This document shows positions 10,882 to 19,610 of a stretch of DNA of 64,000 nucleotides, in pieces. The notes under the pieces were generated by a model. That model did no database searches and was not told the DNA's origin. It saw only the letters and a list, made by a program, of their open reading frames with translations. The position numbers and the translations under genes are program-made. The first letter of the stretch is position 1; each line of letters opens with the position of its first letter. The stretch is from Aliivibrio fischeri (lineage in GTDB: Bacteria; Pseudomonadota; Gammaproteobacteria; Enterobacterales; Vibrionaceae): NCBI GenBank assembly GCA_038993745.2, contig CP160629.1, forward strand, positions 2,170,001 to 2,234,000, read 5' to 3'.

Positions 10882-11633
10882 ATGAATTCGTTTAAACAAT
10901 CTCAATCTGGGGTTCAATACTTTTTAAAAGGCATTTCATTAGCAATGACACCAGGCTTGCGTCGATTTGTTTTTATCCCTTTATTGATTAATTTCTTATT
11001 GCTTGGTGGCTCTTTTATTTATTTATTTAATCAAATTGGTAGTTGGATTGACCAAATTCTAACTCAAATACCAAGTTGGTTAGATTGGTTATCTTATTTG
11101 TTGTGGCCTTTAATTGTCATCAGTATATTAGCCGTCTTCTCATACTTCTTTAGTACATTAGCGAACTGGATTGCAGCTCCATTTAACGGTTTACTCTCTG
11201 AACATCTTGAAGCGAAATTGACAGGGCAACCTGCACCAAGTGGCGGAGTGTTAGATGCGGTCAAAGACTTACCTCGCATCTTCAAACGTGAATGGCAAAA
11301 GTTGAAATACTACATACCTAAAGCATTAGGCCTATTTATTCTCTTTTTCGTCCCTGCGATAGGTCAGAGTATCGCACCTGTTTTATGGTTTTATTTACCG
11401 CTTGGATGATGGCTATTCAATATTGTGACTACCCATTTGATAATCATAAAGTTCCATTTGAAACAATGAGAGATGAACTTAAAACAAAGCGTGGAAAATG
11501 TTTATCCTTTGGCTCGCTTGTGACACTTTTTACCATGACACCAATCCTAAACCTATTTGTTATGCCAATCGCAGTTTGTGGTGCGACCGCTATGTGGGTT
11601 GATGTTTACCGTGATACACATAAAAACCGTTAA
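10882..11633 (+). CDS. cysZ: Sulfate transporter CysZ (frameshifted as read)
   Basis: An inner-membrane sulfate uptake protein that supplies the cysteine pathway; it is followed directly by cysK. The N-terminal part (to Trp169) and the C-terminal part ([17 protein letters not shown] ... [10 protein letters not shown]) both match CysZ but lie in different frames. One extra T in the run at 11389-11392 gives [15 protein letters not shown] and a normal 250-aa protein. As read, the first frame stops at 11409. Four or more hydrophobic segments are visible. The missing base is probably a base-call error, since seven other genes here show the same type of lesion. A weak ribosome site precedes the ATG. 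Confidence 0.88.
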
Positions 11634-11763
11634 TCCATAACTTATAACCTTTTGATCCTTTCTCAATTTAAAAACTCTTCGTATTCTAGTTGTGTTGAGT
11701 TACTCAAATTGAGTTAAAAATAATTTATATAATCACGTTGACCGTGAAATGAAGGAACAGATC

Positions 11764-12732
11764 ATGACAAAGATTTACGAAGATAATTCTCAAACTATTG
11801 GTAATACACCACTTGTTCGCCTAAACCGTGTAAGCAAAGGTAACGTTCTTGCAAAAGTAGAAGCTCGTAACCCTAGTTTTAGTGTTAAATGTCGTATTGG
11901 CGCAAACATGATTTGGGAAGCGGAAAAAGCTGGTACGCTAAAAGAAGGGATTGAACTAGTAGAGCCTACATCAGGTAATACAGGTATTGCTCTTGCTTTT
12001 GTTGCCGCAGCACGTGGTTATAAACTAACGCTAACGATGCCAGCCTCAATGAGCCTTGAGCGTCGTAAACTACTTAAAGCATTAGGCGCAAACCTTGTTT
12101 TGACTGAAGCGCCTAAAGGTATGGGTGGAGCTATTGCTAAGGCTGAAGAAATTGTTGCAAGCGACCCAAGTAAGTACCTACTTCTTCAACAATTTAACAA
12201 CCCAGCAAACCCTGCTATTCATGAAAAAACAACAGGTCCAGAAATTTGGGAAGCGACTGAAGGCAATATTGATGTGTTCGTAGCCGGTGTAGGTACAGGT
12301 GGCACATTAACAGGTACAAGCCGTTACCTAAAGCACACTCAGAATAAAGCTGTTCTTTCTGTTGCTGTTGAACCAGCAGAGTCTCCAGTTATTGCTCAAG
12401 CGTTAGCTGGTGAGGAGATCAAACCTGCTCCACATAAGATCCAAGGTATTGGTGCTGGTTTCATCCCAGGTAACCTAGATCTAACACTAATTGACCGTGT
12501 TGAAGCAGTAACATCTGAAGATGCAATTGAAATGGCTCGTCGATTAATGGAAGAAGAAGGGATTCTTGCTGGTATTTCTTCTGGTGCAGCTGTAGTCGCA
12601 GCTAATCGCATTGCAGAACTACCTGAATTTGCTAATAAACAAATTGTTGTGGTGTTACCAAGCTCTGGTGAGCGTTACTTAAGTACAGCATTGTTTGCGG
12701 GTTTGTTTACTGAACAAGAAAATGAGCAATAA
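11764..12732 (+). CDS. cysK: Cysteine synthase A
   Basis: A PLP-dependent O-acetylserine sulfhydrylase of 322 aa that makes cysteine from O-acetylserine and sulfide. The start is placed at ATG 11764 because AAGGA lies seven bases upstream; the ATG at 11749 would add five residues ahead of the conserved MxKIYEDNSxTIG. The PLP lysine lies in [11 protein letters not shown] (Lys42), the substrate loop is SGNTG, and [10 protein letters not shown] binds the cofactor phosphate. It follows cysZ, linking sulfate uptake with assimilation, and ends in a strong terminator. Confidence 0.97.
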   Translation: MTKIYEDNSQTIGNTPLVRLNRVSKGNVLAKVEARNPSFSVKCRIGANMIWEAEKAGTLKEGIELVEPTSGNTGIALAFVAAARGYKLTLTMPASMSLERRKLLKALGANLVLTEAPKGMGGAIAKAEEIVASDPSKYLLLQQFNNPANPAIHEKTTGPEIWEATEGNIDVFVAGVGTGGTLTGTSRYLKHTQNKAVLSVAVEPAESPVIAQALAGEEIKPAPHKIQGIGAGFIPGNLDLTLIDRVEAVTSEDAIEMARRLMEEEGILAGISSGAAVVAANRIAELPEFANKQIVVVLPSSGERYLSTALFAGLFTEQENEQ

Positions 12733-12770
12733 ATTTGTAACATCTATGTGTTCAAATCAATTTTTTATCC

Positions 12771-12795
12771 AAAAAAGCCCCTTCTGGGGTTTTTT
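12771..12795 (+). terminator. Terminator of cysK
   Basis: AAAAAAGCCCC / GGGGTTTTTT hairpin with loop TTCT followed by more T, about 40 bases after the cysK stop. Confidence 0.9.
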
Positions 12796-12929
12796 GTGTT
12801 GATTTCATTTCCCTCCTTAGTAATAATCAAGCCACTTTATTTTTAGGTGTAAAATAATTACACTCGAATACAAAGTAACAATTTTGAACTAGCTTAATAT
12901 TACAAAATAAGAAAGAATGTATAAATTAC

Positions 12930-13016
12930 TGTCGTTAACTAATTTCGTTGAAGATAGATTGTTTCTAGGTCTATGATGTGCGAAAGTACGTGCGCAAACC
13001 GAATTGGTTAACGACA
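12930..13016 (+). promoter_or_regulatory. Long inverted repeat in ptsH leader
   Basis: TGTCGTTAAC (12930-12939) is perfectly complementary to GTTAACGACA (13007-13016). Pairing continues inward through AATT/AATT with two G-U pairs, to about 16 bp. The enclosed 55 bases contain a smaller TGCG/CGCA pairing. The structure ends 37 bases before the ptsH ATG. It may be an RNA control element of ptsHI-crr or, as DNA, a spaced operator. Confidence 0.45.
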
Positions 13017-13053
13017 CTAATTTCAACATAAAATATAAATCGGGGTATACACA

Positions 13054-13311
13054 ATGTATTCACAAGACGTAGTAATCACTGCAGAAAACGGCCTTCACAC
13101 TCGTCCAGCGGCTCAGTTCGTTAAAGAAGCTAAAGGTTTTGATGCAAAAATCACTGTTACTTCTAACGGTAAAAGTGCAAGTGCTACTAGCCTTTTCAAA
13201 CTACAAACTTTAGGTCTAACTAAAGGTACTAATGTAACTATCTCTGCTGAAGGCGCACAAGAGAAAGAAGCAGTAGACCACCTAGTTAAACTAATGGACG
13301 AGCTGCACTAA
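13054..13311 (+). CDS. ptsH: Phosphocarrier protein HPr
   Basis: An 85-aa cytosolic carrier of the sugar phosphotransferase system that takes phosphate from enzyme I and passes it to EIIA proteins. The active-site histidine is His15 in [10 protein letters not shown], and the regulatory serine region [14 protein letters not shown] is present. First gene of ptsH-ptsI-crr, with ptsI starting 55 bases downstream. A long inverted repeat precedes it. Confidence 0.97.
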   Translation: MYSQDVVITAENGLHTRPAAQFVKEAKGFDAKITVTSNGKSASATSLFKLQTLGLTKGTNVTISAEGAQEKEAVDHLVKLMDELH

Positions 13312-13366
13312 TCAGCTTTTCTTTATTATTTTCATTCTCTAATTTGATCAATTTTAAGGTAAAGCT

Positions 13367-15090
13367 ATGATTTCTGGCATTCTAGCATCTCCAGGTATTG
13401 CTTTTGGTAAAGCACTACTACTTCAGGAAGATGAAATTGTCCTAAACAAAACTCCAATCTCTGATTCTCAAGTAGAAACAGAAGTTCAACGTTTCTTTGA
13501 TGCTCGTAATAAGTCTTCTGAGCAATTAGAAGCTATCAAAGCAAAAGCGCTAGCAACTTTCGGCGAAGAAAAAGAAGCTATTTTTGAGGGGCACATTATG
13601 CTTCTTGAAGATGAAGAGCTAGAAGAAGAAATCTTAGCCCTTATTAAAGATGATAAAATGGCTGCAGACTTTGCTATTCATTCTGTAATTGAAGAGCAAG
13701 CGTGTGCACTAGAGTCATTAGATGATGATTATCTAAAAGAGCGTGCTACAGATATCCGCGATATCGGTAGCCGCTTTGTTAAAAACGCACTAGGCATCAA
13801 CATTGTTTCACTAAGTGATATCAATGAAGAAGTTATCCTAGTTGCTAACGACCTTACTCCTTCTGAAACAGCACAAATCAACCTAGACTATGTTCTTGGT
13901 TTTGCTTGTGACATTGGTGGTCGTACATCTCATACATCTATCATGGCGCGTTCTCTTGAGCTTCCTGCTATCGTTGGTACTAACGATATCACTAAGCAAG
14001 TGAAAAATGGCGACATGCTAATTCTTGATGCTGTTAACAACAAAATTGTTATCAACCCATCAGAAGCTGAACTAACTGAATCTAAAAAAATCCGCGACGA
14101 CTTAGTTGCAGAAAAAGAAGAGTTAGCAAAACTTAAAGACCTACCAGCTATCACTCTAGATGGTCACCAAGTAGAAGTTTGCGGTAACATCGGTACAGTT
14201 AAAGACTGTGACGGTATCATCCGTAACGGTGGTGAAGGTGTTGGTCTGTATCGTACAGAATTTCTATTCATGGATCGTGATGCACTTCCTACTGAAGAAG
14301 AGCAATATGTTGCTTATAAAGAAGTAGCTGAAGCGATGCATGGTGAGCCAGTGATCATCCGTACAATGGATATCGGTGGTGATAAAGATCTACCATACAT
14401 GGATCTTCCAGAAGAAATGAACCCATTCCTAGGCTGGCGTGCGGTTCGTATTAGCTTAGACCGTCGTGAAATCCTACGTGACCAATTACGTGGTATTCTA
14501 CGTGCATCTGCACACGGTAAGCTACGCATCATGTTCCCAATGATCATTTCTGTTGAAGAAATCCGTGAACTGAAAAAGCTATTGAAGAGTACAAAGCAGA
14601 ACTTCGTGCTGAAGGCCATGCATTTGACGAAAACATCGAAATCGGTGTTATGGTTGAAACTCCTGCTGCTGCAGCGATTGCACACCACCTAGCTAAAGAA
14701 GTGAGCTTCTTCTCTATCGGTACTAACGACTTAACGCAATACACTCTTGCTGTTGACCGTGGTAACGAAATGATTTCTCACCTATACAACCCACTATCTC
14801 CAGCGGTTCTGCTTGTAATCAAGCAAGTAATCGACGCTTCTCATAAAGAAGGCAAATGGACTGGTATGTGTGGTGAGCTAGCAGGTGATGAGCGTGCAAG
14901 CCTACTTCTTCTAGGTATGGGCTTAGATGAGTTCAGCATGAGCGGTATTTCAATTCCTCGCGTTAAGAAAATTGTTCGTAACGCAACGTTTGCAGATGTT
15001 AAGAAGATGGCTGATGAAGCACTTCAAATGCCTACTGCAGCAGAAATTGAAGCACATGTTGAAAAATTTATCGCAGAAAATACTAAGTAA
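13367..15090 (+). CDS. ptsI: PTS enzyme I (frameshifted as read)
   Basis: Enzyme I starts PEP-dependent sugar uptake by phosphorylating itself and then HPr. The phosphorylated His189 is in [13 protein letters not shown], and the PEP-binding barrel begins near residue 260. The frame that begins at ATG 13367 runs out at 14692 with a nonsense tail. The rest of the protein ([20 protein letters not shown] onward, ending FIAENTK) is in another frame. Adding one A to the run at 14573-14577 restores [13 protein letters not shown] and a 574-aa protein of normal length. Loss of enzyme I would cripple PTS sugar use, so a base-call error is more likely than a true null allele. ATG is preceded by AAGGTAAAG. 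Confidence 0.93.
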
Positions 15091-15114
15091 TAGTATAGTT
15101 GCAAAGAATTAAAT

Positions 15115-15138
15115 ATAGCCACTAAGTTTAGTGGCTAT
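15115..15138 (+). terminator. Weak terminator/attenuator between ptsI and crr
   Basis: ATAGCCACTA / TAGTGGCTAT with loop AGTT, followed by only three T. It could reduce read-through into crr or mark an RNA processing point. Confidence 0.5.
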
Positions 15139-15165
15139 TTAATATAAACTTTAGGGAGCTACACA

Positions 15166-15675
15166 ATGGGTCTGTTTGACAAAATTAAAAGCGCATTTTC
15201 TTCTGAAAGCGCTGACGCTGGTGCAATCGACATCATCGCACCTCTTTCTGGTGAAATTGTAAACATCGAAGATGTGCCAGACGTAGTGTTCGCTGAAAAA
15301 ATCGTTGGTGACGGTATTGCTATCAAACCTGCTGGTAACAAAATGGTTGCTCCAGTAAACGGTACAATCGGTAAAATCTTTGAAACTAACCACGCTTTCT
15401 CTATCGAATCTAACGACGGCATCGAGCTTTTCGTTCACTTCGGTATTGATACAGTTGAACTTAAAGGCGAAGGCTTCACTCGCATCGCTGAAGAAGGTCA
15501 AGAAGTTAAAGCTGGTGACACTATCATCGAATTCGATCTAGCTGTTCTTGAAGAAAAAGCTAAATCAACGCTTACTCCAGTTGTTATCTCTAACATGGAC
15601 GAAATCAAAGAGCTTACTAAGCTTTCTGGTGCTGTTACTGTTGGTGAATCTCCAGTTCTTAAAGTAACTAAGTAA
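15166..15675 (+). CDS. crr: PTS glucose-specific EIIA component
   Basis: EIIA-Glc, 169 aa, carries phosphate from HPr to glucose-type EIIBC and acts as the catabolite-repression and inducer-exclusion regulator. The phosphorylated histidine is His91 ([18 protein letters not shown]) with partner His76 (NHAFSIES). The N-terminal amphipathic helix [11 protein letters not shown] is present. GGGAG lies nine bases before ATG. Third gene of the pts cluster, separated from ptsI by a weak hairpin and ended by a strong terminator. Confidence 0.97.
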   Translation: MGLFDKIKSAFSSESADAGAIDIIAPLSGEIVNIEDVPDVVFAEKIVGDGIAIKPAGNKMVAPVNGTIGKIFETNHAFSIESNDGIELFVHFGIDTVELKGEGFTRIAEEGQEVKAGDTIIEFDLAVLEEKAKSTLTPVVISNMDEIKELTKLSGAVTVGESPVLKVTK

Positions 15676-15710
15676 TCTTTAATAGATAACTTTAGTTAAT
15701 TAAAGACAAA

Positions 15711-15749
15711 AAAAGGCCGCTGTTTTCTAAAGATAACAGCGGCCTTTTT
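15711..15749. terminator. Bidirectional terminator crr / peroxidase
   Basis: A 14-bp stem, AAAAGGCCGCTGTT with its complement, a 10-base loop and A/T runs on both sides. It lies between convergent crr and the Dyp-type peroxidase gene. Confidence 0.9.
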
Positions 15750-15813
15750 GTATCTATTCGGCTAATAATAGTAAGCACCATTAACGTCAACAGTACTTAC
15801 TTTAACCCATAAT

Positions 15814-16719
15814 TTATTTAACAGTCAGCTCTGCAAACATTTCTTGTGATGGAGCAAAGAAATAGCCGCCAGTTACTGCATCTGTAAAACGTAATAGTTG
15901 ATCAGTTTTTCCATCAACTTCTCCATACATGCTATCAAGCATTACTTGGAAATTATGAACCGTTTTACAGTAAGCAATAAACAGTAATCCATGGTCGCCA
16001 GAAACCGAACCGTAAGGCAAGCTGTGGCGTAAAATCTTCACTCCCTTACCGTTTTCCTTAATATCAACGCGACCTACGTGTGAGGCTGCTGGAACATCAT
16101 CTAACTCGATTGAATCTGGTTTCGTACGGCCAATAACCTTTTCCTGTGCAGAAACAGACAAACGGTTCCATGCTGGTAATTTATGTACAAAGCGTTGGCA
16201 CATCATATAACTACCGCCAGCAAACTCACCGTCAGCAATCAATGCAACTTCAGCGCGAGCTTCATTTTTTGGATTCTCTGTACCATCAACGAAATCCGTC
16301 ATATCGCGTGAATCAAGGAAACGAAAGCCCGATACTTCTTCTTTAATTTCCACATGCTCAGAAATCACATTCATTAATTTACGTAAGATATAAAAATGTA
16401 AATCATGACGATTTGAGTGAAGGTGAATTAATACATCACCATGCGTTGCAGGGGCAATAATATCGCCTTTTCCTAATTGCTTAAATTTAGCCAATTCAGA
16501 AGGCATAGGTGCAGATAACGTTGACCAGAATTCAGCACCAAAAGAAACTGCGCTACTTAAGTTCGCGTCTGGCTGATTTTCATTTAATTCAATGATCAAA
16601 GCGGGAAGCGTTTGCAGCTGTTCCAATACAAGCTGAGGATTACTTTTAATATTTAATGTAACGTATAATGCAAATCGATCTGGTTCTGGCAGTAGAGCCG
16701 TTTGAGGAGTGTAAGACAT
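15814..16719 (-). CDS. Dyp-type heme peroxidase (YfeX-like)
   Basis: A 301-aa dye-decolourising peroxidase family protein, cytoplasmic, likely heme-binding. The proximal heme ligand is expected to be His214 (AASHVGRVD). The distal aspartate is Asp145 in DFVDGTENP; the first position of the family GxxDG motif is Asp142 here instead of Gly. The C-terminus contains the usual GLLFIAYCKTVHNFQVML stretch. YfeX-type enzymes have been linked to heme or porphyrinogen oxidation. A DUF2919 gene (yfeZ) lies further upstream on the same strand, as in enterobacterial yfeX neighbourhoods. Confidence 0.9.
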   Translation of the reverse strand: MSYTPQTALLPEPDRFALYVTLNIKSNPQLVLEQLQTLPALIIELNENQPDANLSSAVSFGAEFWSTLSAPMPSELAKFKQLGKGDIIAPATHGDVLIHLHSNRHDLHFYILRKLMNVISEHVEIKEEVSGFRFLDSRDMTDFVDGTENPKNEARAEVALIADGEFAGGSYMMCQRFVHKLPAWNRLSVSAQEKVIGRTKPDSIELDDVPAASHVGRVDIKENGKGVKILRHSLPYGSVSGDHGLLFIAYCKTVHNFQVMLDSMYGEVDGKTDQLLRFTDAVTGGYFFAPSQEMFAELTVK

Positions 16720-16801
16720 GAACTCAGTTCCTTTCTATTTTGAATTAACTGAGTCCATTATATGCAATAAAACATAAGATTGTTTGATAAAAAATAAGAG
16801 T

Positions 16802-17194
16802 TTATGAAGAAATTACTTCCACTGAAAGCTTTACCGTTTCATTTACTGATGAATCAGAGACCATATATGACTCCTGATTATTTAACTTAGTAATAATCGT
16901 TGGTGCACACAGTGTTCTGATCTTACCTTCCCCCTCTTCTTCTGTTACTCGAAAAGCAATTTCTACATTTTCAGCATCAATGTTTTTTAGCTCAGCCCAA
17001 GCCTGCACTTGAGATTGCTTATCTATTGAATTGAAAACTAACGTTTCTTCACCTAAAACAAGAGAAGCTGATGAATTTGTTATGCGTTGTAAATCTGGTC
17101 GATTAATTTCAACGCCTAAATCCAATTGCCAATCCGCCATTGCTAGCGGGCTTAATAACGCACTAAATAATAATGCACCTGTTGATAGATCCAT
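16802..17194 (-). CDS. Secreted protein of unknown function, 130 aa
   Basis: Starts with a signal peptide (LLFSALLSPLAMA-DWQ), so it is probably periplasmic. The mature part of about 110 residues is rich in beta-strand patterns and acidic residues, with one cysteine (RTLCAPTI) and no recognised domain. GAGGGGG lies six bases before the ATG. It starts 17 bases after the stop of the DUF2919 membrane protein gene, so the two are probably cotranscribed, and the peroxidase gene follows. Family not recognised. Confidence 0.7.
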   Translation of the reverse strand: MDLSTGALLFSALLSPLAMADWQLDLGVEINRPDLQRITNSSASLVLGEETLVFNSIDKQSQVQAWAELKNIDAENVEIAFRVTEEEGEGKIRTLCAPTIITKLNNQESYMVSDSSVNETVKLSVEVISS

Positions 17195-17210
17195 TGTCTG
17201 CCCCCTCTCA

Positions 17211-17660
17211 TTAAGTCAGACTAAAGCATATCTTTACTCGTTTACTGCGACATAAAAATATAAGAAACCAGCTAAGAAGTAAGATAATCAATGCACTTCC
17301 TGGCTGAAACTCTCCTCGATTAACAATAACCGATTGAATTAACATTGAAAGGTCAATTAAAACCATCACAATAGTTAGCCACCGCCCTTGCTTCCAAAGA
17401 GTTAGCATAAAAGGCCGTGTGGGCTTTTTGAAACTGCTTAGCCACATATAAAACAATATAGGTAGACTTAAGCATAAACTCGTATACAAATGCGCATGGC
17501 TAGGATAAAACAAGGCTAATAAATCGGTGCCTTGTTCTCGACTCGCACCAGCCATAACAAAAACTACAACAGAACGAATTAAAATCGCCCATCCAAACCA
17601 CAACCAAACAGGTGGCTTTAACCACCCATGTTCATCATATGCATCAAAAGAATACTGCAT
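17211..17660 (-). CDS. yfeZ: DUF2919 inner-membrane protein (YfeZ-like)
   Basis: A 149-aa integral membrane protein with about four hydrophobic segments. The opening YDEHGWLKPPVWLW and the VMAGASREQGTDLLALFYP region are, from memory, the hallmark of the DUF2919/YfeZ family. AAGGTAG precedes the ATG. It heads a minus-strand set: DUF2919, secreted 130-aa protein, Dyp peroxidase. Function unknown. Confidence 0.8.
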   Translation of the reverse strand: MQYSFDAYDEHGWLKPPVWLWFGWAILIRSVVVFVMAGASREQGTDLLALFYPSHAHLYTSLCLSLPILFYMWLSSFKKPTRPFMLTLWKQGRWLTIVMVLIDLSMLIQSVIVNRGEFQPGSALIILLLSWFLIFLCRSKRVKICFSLT

Positions 17661-17864
17661 ATTTCTACCTTAAAATTAACTAACAACTTTCTCAGTAGAC
17701 TTGTTCAGCTTACTGAAATGTTTAAAAATAACGATTGGATAAAATTAAAACTTTGAGCTAGATACACCCCAAAGATCAAAATCTATATTGCCGTCACACT
17801 TTGTATCGTTTACCTTTCAGTAATGTGTGAATATAAACTCAAATAAGAATAGTTAAGAGCAAAT

Positions 17865-18223
17865 ATGACAAACTACAAAAAAACAAAAGATTCCGTATCA
17901 ATCGAGTCTCAACAAGAAGCCATGAAGATAGCTAAAGCTACACAAAAACCAGCTCAAACAAAAGAGCAAACTAAATTGATTGCGCAGGGAATCGAAAAAG
18001 GCATTGCTCTTTATAAGAAACAACAGAAGGAAAAGGCAAGAGAAGCGGATAAACAAAAGAAAAAAACACAGCGAACCAAGCAAAATAACGTAAAACTATC
18101 CGATATAGAAGATAAACAAGCACAACAAGAATACATTAATAACGAATCAAACAAAGCGTTACCATGGATCTTACTAGCCGTCAGTTGGCCGCCTTCATTT
18201 ATTATACGGTTTTAGGGTTTTAA
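17865..18223 (+). CDS. DUF2956 protein (frameshifted near C-terminus as read)
   Basis: A lysine- and glutamine-rich cytoplasmic domain (residues 1-95, with TQKPAQTKEQTKLIAQGIEK) is followed by one C-terminal membrane segment, the pattern of DUF2956. As read the frame ends VSWPPSFIIRF at 18215. With one extra G in the GG at 18187-18188 it ends VSWAAFIYYTVLGF (stop 18221-18223), the expected hydrophobic tail of a 119-aa protein. The change is a homopolymer deletion of the same type as seven others here. Function unknown. Confidence 0.75.
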
Positions 18224-18245
18224 TCCCCAAATTTCAACATATAAA

Positions 18246-18279
18246 AAAAGAGATGGGGCTATTATTACCCATCTCTTTT
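18246..18279. terminator. Bidirectional terminator DUF2956 / nap operon
   Basis: A 12-bp stem, AAAAGAGATGGG with its complement, a 10-base loop and long A and T runs on both sides. It ends both the DUF2956 gene (+) and the nap operon (-). Confidence 0.9.
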
Positions 18280-18312
18280 ATTTTTTTTGAGCCAGTTTCA
18301 TAACTGAAACGA

Positions 18313-18444
18313 TTACTCTTTATCTGATTTCAACGATAAAATCCAAATAGAAAGAACAGAAACAGCAGCAAAACCACCCAGAATAATCGCAGGCATTGCA
18401 GCATAACCTAAAGTATGCCAAATCACCGATTCTAATGTACTCAT
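18313..18444 (-). CDS. Small membrane protein of nap operons (TIGR02808 family)
   Basis: A 43-residue frame starting at ATG 18444, nine bases after the napC stop, with AAGGAGA ahead of the ATG. The protein starts MSTLESVIWHTLGYAAMP, has one membrane-spanning segment and ends in a charged SLKSDKE tail. From memory it matches TIGR02808, a very short membrane protein found beside periplasmic nitrate reductase genes in Vibrio and Photobacterium. It may be an accessory subunit next to NapC, but no function is established. Confidence 0.85.
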   Translation of the reverse strand: MSTLESVIWHTLGYAAMPAIILGGFAAVSVLSIWILSLKSDKE

Positions 18445-18453
18445 GCTATCTCC

Positions 18454-19029
18454 TTACCAACCTTCAATACCAGACATATCAGGCAGTTTATGTGCGATAC
18501 CTTTATGACAATCTACACACGTTTTTTCACCTGATGCTAACGCCGTTGAGTGTTGTTTCGCACTACGTGGGCCTTGCTCTGAGAAATCCATATAATCAAA
18601 CTCATGACAATTACGACATTCTTGAGAGTTGTTTTCTTTCATTCGATGCCATTCACGCTCAGCTAAATGCGCTCGACGCTCTTTAAACTTCTCTTCAGTA
18701 TCAATCGTTTTTGTCACATAGTGAGCAAAGAGCTCTTTCGATGCCTGTACCTTACGTACAATCTTATCTGTCCAGTTATGTGGAACGTGACAATCAGAAC
18801 AGATAGCACGTACACCTGAACGGTTTGAATAGTGAATTGTCTCTTGGATTTCTTTAACAATTGGTGCGTGACAACCAGAACAAAACTCTTCTGTGTTGGT
18901 TGCTTCCATACCTGTGTTAAATGCGCCCCAGAAAAGCAAGCCGCCCATAAAGCCCATAAATAGAACAATGCCTACTGCAGCTTTACTAGGAGACGAAAAA
19001 CGCTTCCAAAATGCTTTTAATAATTTCAT
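18454..19029 (-). CDS. napC: Cytochrome c-type quinol dehydrogenase NapC
   Basis: A membrane-anchored tetraheme cytochrome of 191 aa that takes electrons from quinol and hands them to NapB/NapA in the periplasm. An N-terminal membrane anchor (about residues 18-38) is followed by four CxxCH heme sites: CSGCH, CSDCH, CRNCH, CVDCH. Length and spacing are normal for the NapC/NirT family. The start lies 32 bases after napB and it is followed by the TIGR02808 gene. With no napGH in the operon, NapC is the only visible quinol link. Confidence 0.96.
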   Translation of the reverse strand: MKLLKAFWKRFSSPSKAAVGIVLFMGFMGGLLFWGAFNTGMEATNTEEFCSGCHAPIVKEIQETIHYSNRSGVRAICSDCHVPHNWTDKIVRKVQASKELFAHYVTKTIDTEEKFKERRAHLAEREWHRMKENNSQECRNCHEFDYMDFSEQGPRSAKQHSTALASGEKTCVDCHKGIAHKLPDMSGIEGW

Positions 19030-19061
19030 GTATAGCCTCTCTTAACTTTATTGGCTATCGA

Positions 19062-19535
19062 CTAGCGCAATGAGTCCACACGTTCAAATTCGTTCTCTAC
19101 TAGTGGTTTTGCATCCGCTTGAGGAACGTGACATTGTAGACAGAAGTAACGACGAGGAGATACATCAGAAAGCACTGCATCTTCACGGTTTACGTAATGA
19201 GTCACACTAATCTTAGTTGCTCCCATTTCTTTTGCATTTTTCCAACTATGACAAGACAAACACTTATTGGCATTCAACGATACTTCATAGTTACGAATCG
19301 TATGAGGAACCAAAGGTGGTTGATATACATAGTCACTATCTAAAGCGTGGTCACGTGGAAAACGCTTAAAATCATCCGCTGGACGTGTTGCTTCTAACTC
19401 TGAAGCGCCACGTAATGATTCAACACCACCAATGCCACCTGGATTATGCAGCTCAGAACCTTGTTCTGCTTCTGCTTGTACTGCGCCAGTGAACAATAGT
19501 CCTGCTGACATAAGCGCTATAATGAACTTTTTCAT
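19062..19535 (-). CDS. napB: Periplasmic nitrate reductase, diheme cytochrome subunit
   Basis: A 157-aa electron-transfer subunit that passes electrons to NapA. It has a signal peptide ending VQAEAEQ and two heme sites, CLSCHSWKN and CLQCHVPQ, with distal histidines upstream (VPHTIRNYEV). It is encoded between napA and napC, 75 bases after napA. Exported and matured by the c-type cytochrome system (family knowledge). Confidence 0.96.
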   Translation of the reverse strand: MKKFIIALMSAGLLFTGAVQAEAEQGSELHNPGGIGGVESLRGASELEATRPADDFKRFPRDHALDSDYVYQPPLVPHTIRNYEVSLNANKCLSCHSWKNAKEMGATKISVTHYVNREDAVLSDVSPRRYFCLQCHVPQADAKPLVENEFERVDSLR

Positions 19536-19610
19536 TCTAATTTCTCCGCCTTAAGGCAAACTCTAAAACAAGTCACTAGCCAGTAGACTAGCAACTCATC
19601 AATTTATTAA

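Larger units (their letters stand above)
12733..13053. other. cysK-ptsH intergenic region
   Basis: About 320 bases holding the cysK terminator (12771-12795) and the ptsH leader inverted repeat (12930-13016). A short palindrome TGTAAAATAATTACA near 12848 may be an operator of unknown owner. No small reading frame looks real. Confidence 0.6.

Noticed and set aside
11389..11392. Programmed ribosomal frameshift in cysZ
   Set aside because: No classic slippery heptamer followed by structure, no family precedent, and seven other genes show the same missing-base pattern, so base-call error is simpler.
11385..11633. Separate 82-aa gene starting [11 protein letters not shown]
   Set aside because: It is the C-terminal third of CysZ in a shifted frame, not an independent gene.
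12848..12862. TyrR-like box TGTAAAATAATTACA
   Set aside because: Spacing is shorter than the TyrR consensus and the neighbouring genes (cysK, ptsH) give no aromatic amino-acid link; only noted as a short palindrome.
14650..15090. Separate 146-aa gene [13 protein letters not shown]
   Set aside because: It is the C-terminal quarter of enzyme I after the apparent frameshift at 14573-14577.
15151..15501. Minus-strand frame of 116 aa opposite crr
   Set aside because: It is a shadow of the strongly conserved crr gene with no ribosome site or plausible protein features.
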